Shown here piece by piece: positions 20,797 through 32,099 of a DNA stretch of 64,000 bases. Both the position numbers and the translations under genes were made by a program. Origin of the DNA: Alkalilimnicola ehrlichii (GTDB lineage: Bacteria; Pseudomonadota; Gammaproteobacteria; Nitrococcales; AK92); the NCBI RefSeq assembly GCF_003399765.1, contig NZ_NFZV01000001.1:248001-312000 (forward strand). The letters run 5' to 3'. The number at the start of each line of letters is the position of its first letter. The first letter of the stretch is position 1. The notes below the pieces were generated by a model that worked only from the letters and a program-made list of their open reading frames with translations, was not told the DNA's origin and did not search any database.

Positions 20797-22131
20797 TTAT
20801 TCCAGCTCCAGCTTCTTGAGTCGATAACGTAGCGCGCGGAAGCTGATGCCGAGCAGTTTGGCTGCCGCGGTTTTATTGTAGTTGGCCTTCTCCAGGGCGC
20901 TGACGATCACGTTACGCTCGATGTCGCCCAAGTAATCCTCTAAGGCAAAATCCTCGTCCGGCTCGACATCGACCGGCTGCGGAGCGCTAACTTCGGCTTC
21001 CGGTAGCAATAGGTCGTCGGCTTGAATCGTTTCTCCTTCCGCAAGCGTGACGGCGCGCTCCAGTACGTTTTCCAGCTCCCGTACATTGCCGGGAAAGGGG
21101 TAGTGGCATAAGGCTTTCATGGCTTCCGAGCTGAGGCGTAGTGGGGCGCCATCGGCTTCCAGTTGCTTCAGAAAGTGTTCGGCCAAGGCGGGGATGTCGT
21201 CCCGTCTTTCCCGCAAGGGCGGCACGGGGAGTTGGATGACGTTGATGCGGTAATACAGATCTTGCCGAAACCCACCGTCGCTAACCAGCTGGGCGAGATC
21301 TTTGTGGGTGGCGCTTAGGATGCGAACGTCGATGGGGGTTTCGCGCTGTTCTCCGATCGGGCGGATCGCTTTCTCCTGAATCGCGCGCAGTAGTTTGACC
21401 TGCATGTGCATCGGCAATTCGGCAATTTCGTCCAAGAATAAGGTGCCGCCGTCAGCGGCCTGAAACAGGCCTTGTTTGTCGGTGTTGGCGCCGGTGAAGC
21501 TACCTTTCTTGTGGCCGAAAAATTCGCTCTCCATCAACTCGGCGGGGATGGCGCCGCAGTTAACCGGCACGAAAGGTTTGTCCCGACGGGGGCCTTTATC
21601 GTGAATCAGGTGTGCCACCAGCTCTTTGCCAGTGCCGGATTCGCCGCTGATATAAACCGGAGCCTGGCTGCGGGCCAGCTTGCCGATCAGGGAGCGGATG
21701 CGTTGCATCGGCTTCGATTCGCCTAATAAGGTGTGGCGAGAGCGGCGGTCCTCGGCCGGGCTGAGCGTAAGTTTTACTGCACTGTCGACCAGCTTGCGTA
21801 AGATCGCCAGGTCGACGGGCTTGGCGACGAAATCGAAGGCGCCGGCTTTCAACGCTTGCACAGCCGTATCCATGCTGCCGTGAGCCGTAACGACCGCAAC
21901 CGGTATGTCGGGAAAGCGGTCCCGCATGTGTTCGACCAGTTCGATTCCATTGCCATCGGGTAGCTGCATGTCGGTCAGGCATAAGGAAAAGTTTTGCTTG
22001 CCCAATATCTGCCTTGCTTCCGTCAGGTTGGCGGCGGTGACGGTATCGATTTCCATGCGCTGAAGCGTCAGCTGTATCAGCTCGCGGATATCGGGCTCGT
22101 CGTCAACGATGAGTGCCAAGGGTCGGCTCAT
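20797..22131 (-). CDS. pilR: type IV pilus response regulator PilR (NtrC family)
   Basis: The 444-residue activator has an N-terminal receiver domain (VDDEPDIRE, phosphoacceptor in [11 protein letters not shown]), a sigma-54 AAA+ domain with Walker [12 protein letters not shown] and GSFTGA (the PilR form of GAFTGA), and a Fis-type helix-turn-helix at the end ([20 protein letters not shown]). It should activate pilA through RpoN. pilS is immediately upstream, 2 bp apart. Confidence 0.96.
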   Translation of the reverse strand: MSRPLALIVDDEPDIRELIQLTLQRMEIDTVTAANLTEARQILGKQNFSLCLTDMQLPDGNGIELVEHMRDRFPDIPVAVVTAHGSMDTAVQALKAGAFDFVAKPVDLAILRKLVDSAVKLTLSPAEDRRSRHTLLGESKPMQRIRSLIGKLARSQAPVYISGESGTGKELVAHLIHDKGPRRDKPFVPVNCGAIPAELMESEFFGHKKGSFTGANTDKQGLFQAADGGTLFLDEIAELPMHMQVKLLRAIQEKAIRPIGEQRETPIDVRILSATHKDLAQLVSDGGFRQDLYYRINVIQLPVPPLRERRDDIPALAEHFLKQLEADGAPLRLSSEAMKALCHYPFPGNVRELENVLERAVTLAEGETIQADDLLLPEAEVSAPQPVDVEPDEDFALEDYLGDIERNVIVSALEKANYNKTAAAKLLGISFRALRYRLKKLELE

Positions 22132-22133
22132 GA

Positions 22134-23753
22134 TTATGCAATCTCCCTGTGAGCGACACCGAACCGGATGCGGAAGCAGCTACCGCTGCTGCTCGGTATG
22201 TGGTGTAGCTGAGCTTGGTTCGCTTCGCAGAGTTCGCGGCATAAATAAAGCCCCAGGCCTGTCCCGGCCGAGGCGGTGGTGAAAAACGGTTCAAAGAGGC
22301 GGTTGGCCGTTTCCGGGGCGATGCCTTGGCCGTTGTCCCTCACCTCGAGTTCGACCTGCCCTTGGTTGCTGCGCCGGGCATGAATGGCGATGCAGCGTGG
22401 GCGGACGGGGCCGCCGTGGCGTAAGGCGTTGCCGCAGAGGTTGTCGAGTATTTGGTGTAAATGCTCGCGATCGAAGGGCGCGACCAAGGTAGGGGGCGTG
22501 ACGTAAATCTCGAGCTGGAAATGCTCGGTGTGGTGTTGGGCGGCAAAGCTGTCGCGGAATTCCTCCAGCCAGGCTTGTAGTGCCACCGACTGTCGCTCGG
22601 CGCTACGCCGGCGCGAGAGTTGGAGGACGTTCTCGACAATACCGTTAAGGCGCCCGCTGTGCTTACGAATGATCTCTATTAGGCGGCGATCGCCGTCTTG
22701 CAGCCCTTCGGCTTCTTCCAGCAACTGCCCGGCATGGACAATGGCGCTGAGCGGATTGCGGATCTCGTGAGAGATACTGGCGGTGAGGCGGCCGAGGCCG
22801 GCGAGCTTTTCTTGTTGGACTTGTACGCGTAGTTCGCCGAGGTCCTGCAGAAACGCTAAAGCCCGGCGGCGTTCCGGATCTAAGGTCTGAAAGCGTACCC
22901 GATACTCGCCTTGCTCCCCTTGCAAGACGGGTTCGGAAAGGCTGTAGCCGTGGTGGCGCCAGCTGCTTAAGGCGGCGACAAGCCCGGGCGCAATTGCGGA
23001 TACGTTGGCGCCTGGGGTTTCGACGCCTGCGCCGAGCAAGCGAGCGGCAGCGCGATTGCTGAGTTGGATGCGGTTATCTTCGTCCAGCGCCAGAACGCCT
23101 TCTTCCATGCGCTGGACGATATGATGATTAAGGACTTCGAGGCTTGCGAGGTCGCCGCTACGTTGATCGGCCAGCATCTGGTTTTCGCGGGCTCGTTTCG
23201 CCAACAGGTTGCCCACCAGGGCGGTCGCGAAAATACTCATGCCGAGCAGCCCGGCCTGGGTGTAATCGTTATGATCCCTGCCGGCGAAAACGTGCGAATA
23301 AGCTTGTTCGAGCAGTAGCGATAAGCTGGCCAGCGCGGCAAAAAAGAAGGCCATGCGGCGGTTGGTGAGGATGCTGCCGGCGGCGACGGCCACCAGCATG
23401 AGTGCCCCGAGGCCGCTGCCTAAGGTGCCGCTGGCATGGATGAGCATGGTGATGGCGACGATATCGACGCTGACATGACAGTACAGCTGCCATCTAAAAC
23501 GAGGGCGCCGATAGCTGACGGCAAGATAGGCCATGACGCTAAAGACCAGGTAGGCGACCGCGAGCTTTAGAAAAAGCGCACTGTCCGACGGCCCGCTGAA
23601 GACGCTGCTACTGCCCGCGGTCATCGTTGCCAGGGTAAGGCTGGCAACGATGATGATGCGATAAATCGCCAAGGCTCGTAACGGTCGCCAGCTATAGGCG
23701 TCTTGACGAGCGCCGCGAGAGAATAAGGTTTCGTCCGTGGAACGGATGCTCAT
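22134..23753 (-). CDS. pilS: type IV pilus sensor histidine kinase PilS
   Basis: The 539-residue kinase begins with about six hydrophobic segments (residues 25-190). A PAS-like stretch (LDEDNRIQLSNRAAARLLG) follows, then the H box SISHEIRNPLSAIV, the N box NLCGNALRHG and the G boxes DNGQGIAPE and GTGLGLYLC. PilS senses membrane pilin level and controls PilR. The pilS-pilR pair lies beside sucCD, the arrangement known in Xanthomonadales. Confidence 0.95.
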   Translation of the reverse strand: MSIRSTDETLFSRGARQDAYSWRPLRALAIYRIIIVASLTLATMTAGSSSVFSGPSDSALFLKLAVAYLVFSVMAYLAVSYRRPRFRWQLYCHVSVDIVAITMLIHASGTLGSGLGALMLVAVAAGSILTNRRMAFFFAALASLSLLLEQAYSHVFAGRDHNDYTQAGLLGMSIFATALVGNLLAKRARENQMLADQRSGDLASLEVLNHHIVQRMEEGVLALDEDNRIQLSNRAAARLLGAGVETPGANVSAIAPGLVAALSSWRHHGYSLSEPVLQGEQGEYRVRFQTLDPERRRALAFLQDLGELRVQVQQEKLAGLGRLTASISHEIRNPLSAIVHAGQLLEEAEGLQDGDRRLIEIIRKHSGRLNGIVENVLQLSRRRSAERQSVALQAWLEEFRDSFAAQHHTEHFQLEIYVTPPTLVAPFDREHLHQILDNLCGNALRHGGPVRPRCIAIHARRSNQGQVELEVRDNGQGIAPETANRLFEPFFTTASAGTGLGLYLCRELCEANQAQLHHIPSSSGSCFRIRFGVAHREIA

Positions 23754-24062
23754 AGTCCAATGAGTGCGCGCCGAAATCGCTTTCGCGCGAAGATCCCGTA
23801 TGTTGTTGTTCTAATGGCCGGCGTTGCCGGCTTCCTTGTTTCGGCGCCCGCTCGATAGCCGTCTAAGGAATCCCACGGGCGGTTCCTTTCGGGTCTTTTG
23901 GGGCACGTCTACTCGCTGCTAAACAGTCTCAAGCTAATACGGACTGGATGCAAGGCTTGCATGCGTTTCAAACGCTTGTATTTTGCGTTGACCGGCAGAT
24001 TCGTAGAGAATGACGGCCGCATAATTTTCCTTCCTATCCTTCCTCAGGGGAGCTGGCGCAAG
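23754..24062. other. divergent intergenic region pilS / sucC
   Basis: This 309-bp gap contains the promoters of two divergent operons. A short AAGGAA / TTCCTT inverted repeat lies near 23868-23889. The open frame continuing upstream of sucC has no family character. I see nothing else. Confidence 0.45.
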
Positions 24063-25232
24063 ATGAATCTTCATGAGTATCAGGCCAAAAGCCTTTTCAC
24101 CGAGTATGGAATTCCCATTCCCCAGGGCTCGGTAGCTCGCTCAGCCGAAGAGGCGCAAAACGCCGCTAAAAGGCTGGGTGGCAACGTTTGGGTTGTCAAA
24201 GCACAAGTGCATGCCGGTGGCCGCGGCAAGGCCGGTGGCGTGAAAGTGGTCAAGGACCTGGACGAGGTCAAGGACTACACCAATTCGTTGCTGGGTAGCC
24301 GCCTGGTAACGCACCAAACCGACGCTAACGGTATGCCCATTCATTCGGTGATGGTCGAGCAAGGCCTCAACATCGAGCGGGAGCTGTATCTCGGTGCGCT
24401 GATCGATCGGGCGAGCAAGCGCCTCGTGTTCATGGGCTCCGCCGCCGGCGGCATGGACATTGAAGAAGTCGCTGCCACGGAGCCGGAAAAGATCATTACC
24501 ATCGGCCTCAATCCGGTTGCCGGTTTCCAAGCTTATCAGGGGCGTCAAATGGCGTTTGCCCTGGGTCTTAAGGGCAAACAGGTTGGCCAGTTGGTGAAAA
24601 TCATGGCCGCTCTGGCGAAGCTGTTCGAGGACAAAGACTTTAGCCTGGTCGAGATCAACCCGCTGATCGTGACGCAAGAAGGCGAGTTGCTGGCCTTGGA
24701 CGCTAAGGTCAACATCGACCCGAACGCGATCGAAGTCGGACGTCAGGCGGCGATTGCCGATATGCGCGATATCACGCAAGAAGACGAAACCGAAGTCGCG
24801 GCCGCCGAACATAACCTCAACTACATCACGCTCGACGGCAACATCGGCTGCATGGTCAACGGTGCCGGTCTGGCGATGGCGACCATGGACGTGATCAAGC
24901 TGCACGGCGGCGATCCGGCGAACTTCTTGGACGTTGGCGGCGGTGCTACCAAAGAGCGGGTGACCGAAGCGTTCAAGCTGATCCTCTCCAGCCCCAAGGT
25001 CGAAGGCATTTTGGTGAACATCTTCGGCGGTATCGTCCGTTGCGACATGATCGCCGAGGGGATCATCGAGGCCGTTAAGGAAGTCGGGGTGAAGGTGCCG
25101 GTCGTGGTTCGGCTGGAAGGCACCAACGTCGACAAGGGCAAAGAGCTGCTGAACGGCAGCAACCTGAACCTGATTCCGGCCGACGACTTGACCGATGCAG
25201 CGAAGAAAGTCGTCGCTGCCGTCGCCCAATAA
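24063..25232 (+). CDS. sucC: succinyl-CoA synthetase beta subunit
   Basis: SucC is the ATP-grasp subunit that binds nucleotide and succinate in the TCA-cycle ligase. The 389-residue product starts [20 protein letters not shown] and carries [18 protein letters not shown], the grasp-loop region and the C-terminal [13 protein letters not shown] 24063 is chosen over an upstream in-frame start because family homology begins there and AGGGGAG precedes it. sucD follows after 31 bp. Confidence 0.97.
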   Translation: MNLHEYQAKSLFTEYGIPIPQGSVARSAEEAQNAAKRLGGNVWVVKAQVHAGGRGKAGGVKVVKDLDEVKDYTNSLLGSRLVTHQTDANGMPIHSVMVEQGLNIERELYLGALIDRASKRLVFMGSAAGGMDIEEVAATEPEKIITIGLNPVAGFQAYQGRQMAFALGLKGKQVGQLVKIMAALAKLFEDKDFSLVEINPLIVTQEGELLALDAKVNIDPNAIEVGRQAAIADMRDITQEDETEVAAAEHNLNYITLDGNIGCMVNGAGLAMATMDVIKLHGGDPANFLDVGGGATKERVTEAFKLILSSPKVEGILVNIFGGIVRCDMIAEGIIEAVKEVGVKVPVVVRLEGTNVDKGKELLNGSNLNLIPADDLTDAAKKVVAAVAQ

Positions 25233-25263
25233 GGCCCGCACCGACTGAGGAATTTGCACAGCC

Positions 25264-26136
25264 ATGAGTATTCTTGTCGACAAGAACACGAAGGTCATCT
25301 GCCAGGGTTTTACCGGTAAGCAGGGGACCTTCCATTCCGAACAGGCGATTGCCTACGGCACCAACCTGGTCGGCGGCGTGACGCCTGGCCGCGGTGGCGA
25401 AACCCACCTGGATCGCCCGGTTTTCAACACGGCGAAAGAGGCCGTTGCGGCCACCGGCGCTACCGCGTCCATGATTTACGTGCCGGCTGCGTTCGCCGCC
25501 GATGCGATTCTGGAAGCGGCCGAAGCCGGTGTGAAAGTGATCGCTTGCATCACCGAAGGCATTCCGGTCATGGATATGCTGAAAGTGAAAGGTGCCTTGG
25601 ATTACTACGGCGCGCGGCTGATCGGCCCGAACTGCCCGGGGATCATCACCCCCGGCGAGTGCAAGATCGGCATTATGCCGGGGCACATCCATAAGCCGGG
25701 TTCCATTGGTATCGTTTCCCGTTCCGGCACCCTGACCTACGAAGCGGTCAAGCAAACCACCGACATCGGTCTGGGGCAAAGCACTTGCGTCGGCATCGGT
25801 GGCGACCCCATTCACGGTATGTCCTTCATCGACTGCCTGGAACTGTTCCAGGAAGACCGTCAGACCAAGGGCATCGTGATGGTGGGCGAGATTGGCGGTA
25901 CGGCCGAGGAAGAGGCCGCGGAGTACATCAAGGCCAACGTACGTAAGCCGGTTGTCGCGTATATCGCCGGTGTCACCGCGCCTCCGGGTAAGCGCATGGG
26001 GCACGCCGGTGCGATCATCAGCGGCGGCAAAGGCACGGCGAAGGACAAGTTCGCCGCGCTGGAAGCGGCCGGTGTGGTTACCGTTCGTTCGCCGGCCGAG
26101 ATCGGCGCACGGATGAACGAGTTCTTCTCTGGTTAA
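25264..26136 (+). CDS. sucD: succinyl-CoA synthetase alpha subunit
   Basis: The 290-residue alpha subunit binds CoA in its Rossmann domain ([17 protein letters not shown]) and carries the phospho-histidine in [15 protein letters not shown]. It completes succinyl-CoA synthetase with SucC. Confidence 0.97.
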   Translation: MSILVDKNTKVICQGFTGKQGTFHSEQAIAYGTNLVGGVTPGRGGETHLDRPVFNTAKEAVAATGATASMIYVPAAFAADAILEAAEAGVKVIACITEGIPVMDMLKVKGALDYYGARLIGPNCPGIITPGECKIGIMPGHIHKPGSIGIVSRSGTLTYEAVKQTTDIGLGQSTCVGIGGDPIHGMSFIDCLELFQEDRQTKGIVMVGEIGGTAEEEAAEYIKANVRKPVVAYIAGVTAPPGKRMGHAGAIISGGKGTAKDKFAALEAAGVVTVRSPAEIGARMNEFFSG

Positions 26137-26152
26137 GTCCACAGCGCTTCGG

Positions 26153-26184
26153 GGCGAGGTCGGCTGACGCGAGCCGGCCTCGCC
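26153..26184 (+). terminator. hairpin after sucD
   Basis: GGCGAGG(T)CGGCT and AGCCG(G)CCTCGCC form a long GC stem 16 bp after the sucD stop. A T tract is missing, so the terminator call is moderate. Confidence 0.55.
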
Positions 26185-26292
26185 TTAGGCATGTTTCCTC
26201 GTCGCCGAGGTTGCGGTTGTCGATTCGCTTGCCGTTCCCTCCGCCTTACATAAGCTGCTATCTTTGCCGCTGGTCTGGCGGATTTGACGTAA

Positions 26293-26643
<351 letters not shown>

Positions 26644-26701
26644 CGGCTTATCGATCAGCCGGAGGATGGCACCCGCCCGCGCGTGCGTAAGCCATTTCAA
26701 G

Positions 26702-26733
26702 GGCAGTCCGTTTGGTCGGACTGCCGTTGTTGT
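26702..26733. terminator. bidirectional terminator between glnK and bamD
   Basis: A perfect 9-bp stem (GGCAGTCCG / CGGACTGCC) has a short T/G-rich tail, between two convergent genes. Confidence 0.65.
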
Positions 26734-26736
26734 CGA

Positions 26737-27489
26737 TTAGACGGCAGCGGCTGTTTCCAGCAGTTGCCTGATTTCTTCCCGCAAATCGTCCATTTCCAAA
26801 CGTTCGTAAGCCTCGCTCAGAATATGGAGCGCGTCTTCGTAGGCGGGTGTGTCGTTGAACTGTTCGACGACGCCTTGAGCGCGGCGTGCCGCAGCGACAT
26901 AAGCGCCCCGCCGCATGTAGTAGTCCGCGACGTATAATTCGTGCTCCGCCAGTTGCATCCGCAGGTTGGTCATCTGGTCGCGGGCGTCATCCGCATACTC
27001 GGTGTCGGGGAAATTTTGCGCCAAATAGCGGAAGTCGGCGTAAGCTTGCCGCAGCGGCTCCGGGTCGCGCATGCTGCGGTCGATGCGGAATATGCCGGTG
27101 AGGAAGTCGCGACCGCGGTTCATATTCGCCGTCGCCCTCATATAATACGCGTAGGCTACGTTCTCATCGCGCGGATAAAGGCGCATGTAACGGTCGGCGG
27201 CGGCAACCGTCGAGTCCATGTCTTCGGCCCGGAAGTACATGTGGATGATGTCGAGCTGCGCCTGACGAGCGTAATGGCCGAACGGGAATTGCGCTTGCAA
27301 CTGCTCCAGCTGGCGAATCGCCGTTTCGAATTCTCCGCGCCGGCCGGCTGCTTGAGCTTGCTCGTAGAGCGCCTGGGCGGTTTGTGCTTCGTCGTCGGTT
27401 CGGTCGCCGCGTAGCGTTCCGCAGGCGGCGAGGCTGGCAGACAGCAGCAGGAGCAGGAAAAGTCGGCTTAGCGTCATGTTCGCGTTCAT
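26737..27489 (-). CDS. bamD: outer-membrane assembly lipoprotein BamD
   Basis: BamD is the essential TPR lipoprotein of the BAM complex. The signal peptide ends SASLAAC (lipobox), followed by five TPR-like repeats, including FPFGHYARQAQLDIIHMYF and the FFGVDRS-like GIFRIDRSMRDPEPL. The ATG at 27489 is used; ATG 27477 is equally compatible with the signal peptide and neither has a clear ribosome site. It is divergent from rluD, the conserved arrangement. Confidence 0.93.
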   Translation of the reverse strand: MNANMTLSRLFLLLLLSASLAACGTLRGDRTDDEAQTAQALYEQAQAAGRRGEFETAIRQLEQLQAQFPFGHYARQAQLDIIHMYFRAEDMDSTVAAADRYMRLYPRDENVAYAYYMRATANMNRGRDFLTGIFRIDRSMRDPEPLRQAYADFRYLAQNFPDTEYADDARDQMTNLRMQLAEHELYVADYYMRRGAYVAAARRAQGVVEQFNDTPAYEDALHILSEAYERLEMDDLREEIRQLLETAAAV

Positions 27490-27587
27490 CCACGTGAAGT
27501 AATGAGCGTCATTGTAGAGAAACGTAGTGGCCCAGGACAATCAATGCGCTTACTGAGCGCCTCTTTTTATGCAGGTAATCGAACGGT

Positions 27588-28559
27588 ATGAGCGACACCG
27601 TCCAGCTTTCCGCCATCGTCCCCGCCGATTGTGCCGGACAACGTTTAGACCAGGTTCTGGCGCAACTGTTCCCTGACTTCTCCCGCAGCCGCCTGCAAGC
27701 GTGGATTAAGGCCGGGGAGGTGGAGGTCGACGGCCGAACGCTGCGACCGCGAGACAAAGTCTATGGCGGCGAGACGGTGGTCGTTGCCGGCGAGCTGGAG
27801 ACGAACGATGCCGTTAAGGCCCAGCCCTTGGCGCTCGATCTCGTGTATGAGGATGAGGCCATCCTGGTTCTGCACAAGCCGGCAGGCTTGATCGTGCACC
27901 CGGGGGCCGGTAACCCCGACGGCACGGTCCAGAATGCCTTGTTACATCATGCGCCCGAGTTGGCCGTTGTTCCGCGGGCCGGGATTGTGCACCGCCTGGA
28001 TAAAGACACGTCCGGCCTCATGGTGGTTGCGAAAACCTTGGCAGCGCATAAATCTCTGGTGGAGCAGCTGTCCGCGCGTACGGTGCGGCGCGACTATCTG
28101 GCGTTGATCAACGGTACCCTGACCGCCGGAGGGCGCGTAGAGGGTGCGATCGGGCGGCATCCTCGCGATCGAAAGCGCATGGCAGTGTTGTCCCACGGCG
28201 GCCGACCGGCCATCACGCATTATCGACTGGTTGAGCGTTTTCGTGCTCATACGCTGGTTCGGGCCAGTCTGGAAACGGGCCGGACCCATCAGATCCGCGT
28301 GCACATGGCTTATATCGGGCATTCGTTGGTGGGCGATCCGGTGTACGGGGGCCGTCTTTTGTTGCCTAAAGGCGCGAGCGAGCTGCTGCGAGAGACGCTG
28401 CGGGGGTTTCGTCGTCAGGCTTTACACGCGACGCGGTTAGGGTTGGTGCATCCGGAAACGGGCGAGCCTATGGAGTGGGAGGTGCAGCCGCCGCGGGATT
28501 TGCAAGATCTCTTGGCGGTTATGCGTAGCGAGTGTCCGGCAGATACGGTGGAGCCATGA
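27588..28559 (+). CDS. rluD: 23S rRNA pseudouridine(1911/1915/1917) synthase
   Basis: The 323-residue enzyme has an N-terminal S4 RNA-binding domain ([19 protein letters not shown]), the catalytic motif [10 protein letters not shown] and the later RTHQIRVH. RluD modifies helix 69 of 23S rRNA. It is followed by pgeF with a 4-bp overlap. Confidence 0.95.
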   Translation: MSDTVQLSAIVPADCAGQRLDQVLAQLFPDFSRSRLQAWIKAGEVEVDGRTLRPRDKVYGGETVVVAGELETNDAVKAQPLALDLVYEDEAILVLHKPAGLIVHPGAGNPDGTVQNALLHHAPELAVVPRAGIVHRLDKDTSGLMVVAKTLAAHKSLVEQLSARTVRRDYLALINGTLTAGGRVEGAIGRHPRDRKRMAVLSHGGRPAITHYRLVERFRAHTLVRASLETGRTHQIRVHMAYIGHSLVGDPVYGGRLLLPKGASELLRETLRGFRRQALHATRLGLVHPETGEPMEWEVQPPRDLQDLLAVMRSECPADTVEP

Positions 28560-29290
28560 CCGAGAGTGCATCGTTTATCGCCGCCGATTGGCCGGCGCCG
28601 ACGAACATTAAAGCAGGGGTGACGACGCGGGTCGGTGGGGCGAGCCTCCCGCCGTTGGCGAGTTTTAACCTCGGGATTAATGTCGAGGACGATCCGGTGT
28701 GCTTGGCAGAGAACCGCCGCAGGTTGCGCGAGCGCTTACGGCTACCGCAAGAGCCTGCGTGGTTGCGGCAGGTTCACGGAACGCGCGTCGTGCCGGCGGC
28801 CGATGGCGAGGCCGAGGCCGACGGTAGCTGGGCGGACCGGCCCGGTATCGTGTGCGCAGTGTTAACGGCCGACTGTCTGCCGGTTTTGCTGTGTGACGAC
28901 GCCGGCGAGCGGGTGGCGGCGCTGCATGCCGGGTGGCGTGGGTTAGCGGCCGGAATTATCGAACAAGGTGTCGCTGCGCTGCAAACGGCGCCGGCCACGC
29001 TGATGGCATGGCTTGGGCCGGCGATTGGGCCGGCGGTCTTTGAGGTGGGAGGCGAAGTACGTGCCGCTTTTCTGCGGCAATCGCCTGCCGCCGCAGAGTG
29101 TTTTGTGCCTGCTGACCGCGAAGGTCATTGGTACGCCGACCTTTACGGTTTGGCGCGTGAGCGCTTGCAACGCTTAGGTATAGATCGCGTTTACGGCGGC
29201 GGGTTTTGTACGTATCGCCAGAAGGACATGTTCTACTCGTATCGCCGCGACGGCCGTACCGGGCGAATGGCGAGCCTTATCTGGCGCTGA
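28556..29290 (+). CDS. pgeF: polyphenol oxidase/purine nucleoside phosphorylase family, PgeF (YfiH)
   Basis: The 244-residue protein has the metal-binding [12 protein letters not shown] and HAGWRG motifs of the DUF152 family. The family edits L-Ser-containing peptidoglycan precursors in E. coli (PgeF) and in other members acts on purine nucleosides. ATG 28556 overlaps the rluD stop (ATGA) and has GGAG in front. It is upstream of clpB, a conserved linkage. Confidence 0.9.
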   Translation: MTESASFIAADWPAPTNIKAGVTTRVGGASLPPLASFNLGINVEDDPVCLAENRRRLRERLRLPQEPAWLRQVHGTRVVPAADGEAEADGSWADRPGIVCAVLTADCLPVLLCDDAGERVAALHAGWRGLAAGIIEQGVAALQTAPATLMAWLGPAIGPAVFEVGGEVRAAFLRQSPAAAECFVPADREGHWYADLYGLARERLQRLGIDRVYGGGFCTYRQKDMFYSYRRDGRTGRMASLIWR

Positions 29291-29421
29291 GGCCGGTAGA
29301 CTTAGGCGTTGTTGGCGGCTTTCCTGTCTTGAGCCGTATTTCTTCCACGGCAGCATCGCTTTATCCCGATGGAATGGGATCAAACTCACAAATCTGTGGT
29401 CACACTTCTTAGTTGGCAGAG

Positions 29422-29448
29422 TTAGCACTCCTCTTGCGTGAGTGCTAA
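29422..29448 (+). promoter_or_regulatory. CIRCE operator (HrcA) over the clpB promoter
   Basis: The sequence is TTAGCACTC, nine bases, GAGTGCTAA, a perfect match to CIRCE. The right arm runs into TGCTAAAAT, which is a plausible extended -10 element (29446-29451). The operator therefore sits on the promoter, 36 bp before the clpB ATG. Confidence 0.93.
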
Positions 29449-29483
29449 AATGGACCTAAAGATTTGAGTGAGGAAGTTTTCCC

Positions 29484-32077
29484 ATGCGGATGGATAAGCT
29501 TACAACGAAATTTCAAATGGCTCTGGCCGATGCCCAGAGCTTAGCGGTAGGGCGCGATCACCAGTTTATCGAGCCCATTCATGTGTTAACCGCTCTGCTC
29601 GACCAGGACGGCGGCGGTATCCGCCAGTTGCTGAGTCAGGCAGGCACTAACGTCAATTACCTTCGCTCGCAATTGGGCGAGGCGCTGGAGCGTCTGCCGA
29701 GCGTGCAAGGCGTCGGCGGCGAAGTGCATTTGTCCAACGATCTGGGGCGCTTGCTGAATCTGACCGATAAACTCGCCCAGAAACGCAAGGACCAGTACAT
29801 CTCCAGCGAGCTGTTCGTTCTGGCGGCGACCGACGATAAAGGGCCTGTCGGCGAATTGCTGCGTAAGGCCGGTGCCACTAAAGACGCCGTCGAAAAGGCT
29901 GTGGACGATATGCGCGGCGGGCAGAACGTTGACGACCCGAACGCCGAAGATCAGCGTCAGGCTCTGGAGAAGTACACCATCGACCTGACCGAGCGGGCCG
30001 AGCAAGGCAAGCTCGACCCGGTGATCGGGCGTGACGACGAAATTCGCCGCACTATCCAGGTTCTGCAACGGCGAACCAAAAACAACCCGGTGCTGATCGG
30101 TGAGCCGGGTGTGGGTAAGACAGCGATCGTCGAGGGGTTGGCGCAACGGATCATCAATGGCGAAGTGCCGGAAGCGCTAAAGAACAAGCGCCTGTTGAGC
30201 CTCGACATGGGCGCACTGATCGCCGGTGCTAAGTTTCGGGGCGAGTTCGAGGAGCGCTTGAAAGCCGTATTGAACGATCTGGCCAAGCAAGAGGGGCAGA
30301 TCATTCTCTTCATCGACGAAATCCACACCATCGTCGGGGCGGGTAAGGCCGAAGGCTCGATGGATGCGGGCAACATGCTCAAGCCTGCGCTCGCGCGCGG
30401 GGAGCTGCATTGCATCGGCGCTACGACGCTTGATGAGTATCGCAAGTACATCGAAAAAGACGCAGCCTTGGAACGGCGCTTTCAGAAAGTGCTGGTGGAC
30501 GAACCAAGTGTGGAAGACACCATTGCGATTCTGCGCGGCTTGAAAGAGCGCTACGAGGTGCACCACGGCGTATCGGTGACCGACCCGGCGCTAGTCGCGG
30601 CGGCAACCTTATCGCATCGTTACATCACCGACCGCCAGCTGCCGGACAAGGCAATCGACTTGATCGACGAGGCGGCCAGCCGAATTCGTATCGAGATCGA
30701 TTCGAAGCCGGAGCAGATGGATAAGCTCGAACGGCGGCTGATTCAGCTCAAGATCGAGCGCGAGGCGCTGAATAAGGAGTCGGACGAGGCGTCGAAGAAG
30801 CGGCTGGAGGCTTTGCAAGACGAAATCGATCGGCTTGAGCGCGAGTACGGCGAGCTGGAAGAGATCTGGAACTCGGAAAAGGCCGCGGTACAGGGCACTC
30901 AGCACATCAAGGAGGCGTTGGAGCGCGCCCGTCAGGAGATGGAAACGGCGCGCCGTGCGGGCGATCTAACCCGCATGTCCGAGCTACAGTACGGCCGTAT
31001 CCCCGAGCTTGAGCAGCAGCTCGATCTGGCCGCCCAGGCCGAAATGCACGATATGCAGCTGTTGCGCATTAGCGTGACGGAAGAAGAAATCGCCGAGGTC
31101 GTGTCCAAGTGGACCGGCATCCCGGTATCCAAGATGTTGGAGGGCGAGCGCGAGAAGCTGTTGCGGATGGAAGAGGTCTTGCGCAAGCGCGTCGTCGGTC
31201 AGGAAGAAGCGGTGTCCGCCGTGTCCAACGCCATTCGCCGGTCGCGAGCGGGCTTGTCGGACCCGAACCGGCCGAACGGTTCGTTCCTGTTCCTGGGGCC
31301 GACCGGCGTTGGTAAAACCGAGTTATGCAAAGCGTTGGCGTCGTTCCTGTTCGATACCGAAGAGGCGATGGTGCGGATCGACATGTCCGAGTACATGGAA
31401 AAACATGCCGTGGCTCGCTTAATCGGCGCGCGCCTGGGTATGTCGGTTATGAAGAAGGCGGTTACCTGACCGAAGCTGTGCGCCGTAAGCCGTATTCGGT
31501 GATCTTGCTCGACGAGATCGAGAAGGCGCACCCGGATGTGTTCAATATTCTGTTACAGGTCTTGGACGACGGTCGGTTGACCGATAGCCACGGACGGACG
31601 GTCGACTTCCGCAACGCGGTGATCGTGATGACGTCGAACCTCGGGTCGAGCGTTATTCAGGAACGTATCGGCAACGTCGAATATCAGGAGTTGCGCTCGG
31701 AGTTGATGGATCTTCTCACCGGCCACTTCCGGCCCGAGTTCGTCAACCGGGTGGACGAAGTGGTGGTGTTCCGGCCGCTGGCGCTGGAGCAGATTCGGGA
31801 AATCAGCCGAATCCAGGTCGGTTATCTCGATCGTCGCCTGCACGATCGCGATATGGCCATCCGCTTCAGCGAAGCCGCGCTGGATAAGCTCGGCGAAGCC
31901 GGTTTCGATCCCGTATACGGTGCGCGACCGCTGAAACGCGTCATCCAGCATCAGATCGAAAACCGCCTGGCGCAGGAGATTCTGCAAGGTCATTACGGGC
32001 CGGGCGATGAAATACAGATCGATGTGCGCGATGGCGACTTCGTGTTCGCGAAAGGTCGGCGCGAGGCGGCGGCGTAA
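29484..32077 (+). CDS. clpB: ATP-dependent disaggregase ClpB, frameshifted in this sequence
   Basis: ClpB resolubilises protein aggregates with DnaK. The first frame (29484-31469) has the Clp-N domain, Walker [18 protein letters not shown], the coiled-coil M domain and the second Walker [15 protein letters not shown]. The remainder, from the [15 protein letters not shown] pore loop to [13 protein letters not shown], continues in the other frame. Restoring one C near 31431 rebuilds [14 protein letters not shown] and an 864-residue protein of normal length. ATG 29484 has GAGGAAG upstream. Expression is probably under HrcA because of the CIRCE. Confidence 0.93.
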
Positions 32078-32099
32078 ACCGCCGCCTCGCAACGGCTTG

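Noticed and set aside
24141-26142. Long minus-strand frames opposite sucC and sucD
   Set aside because: They are His/Asp-rich antisense shadows of highly conserved genes.
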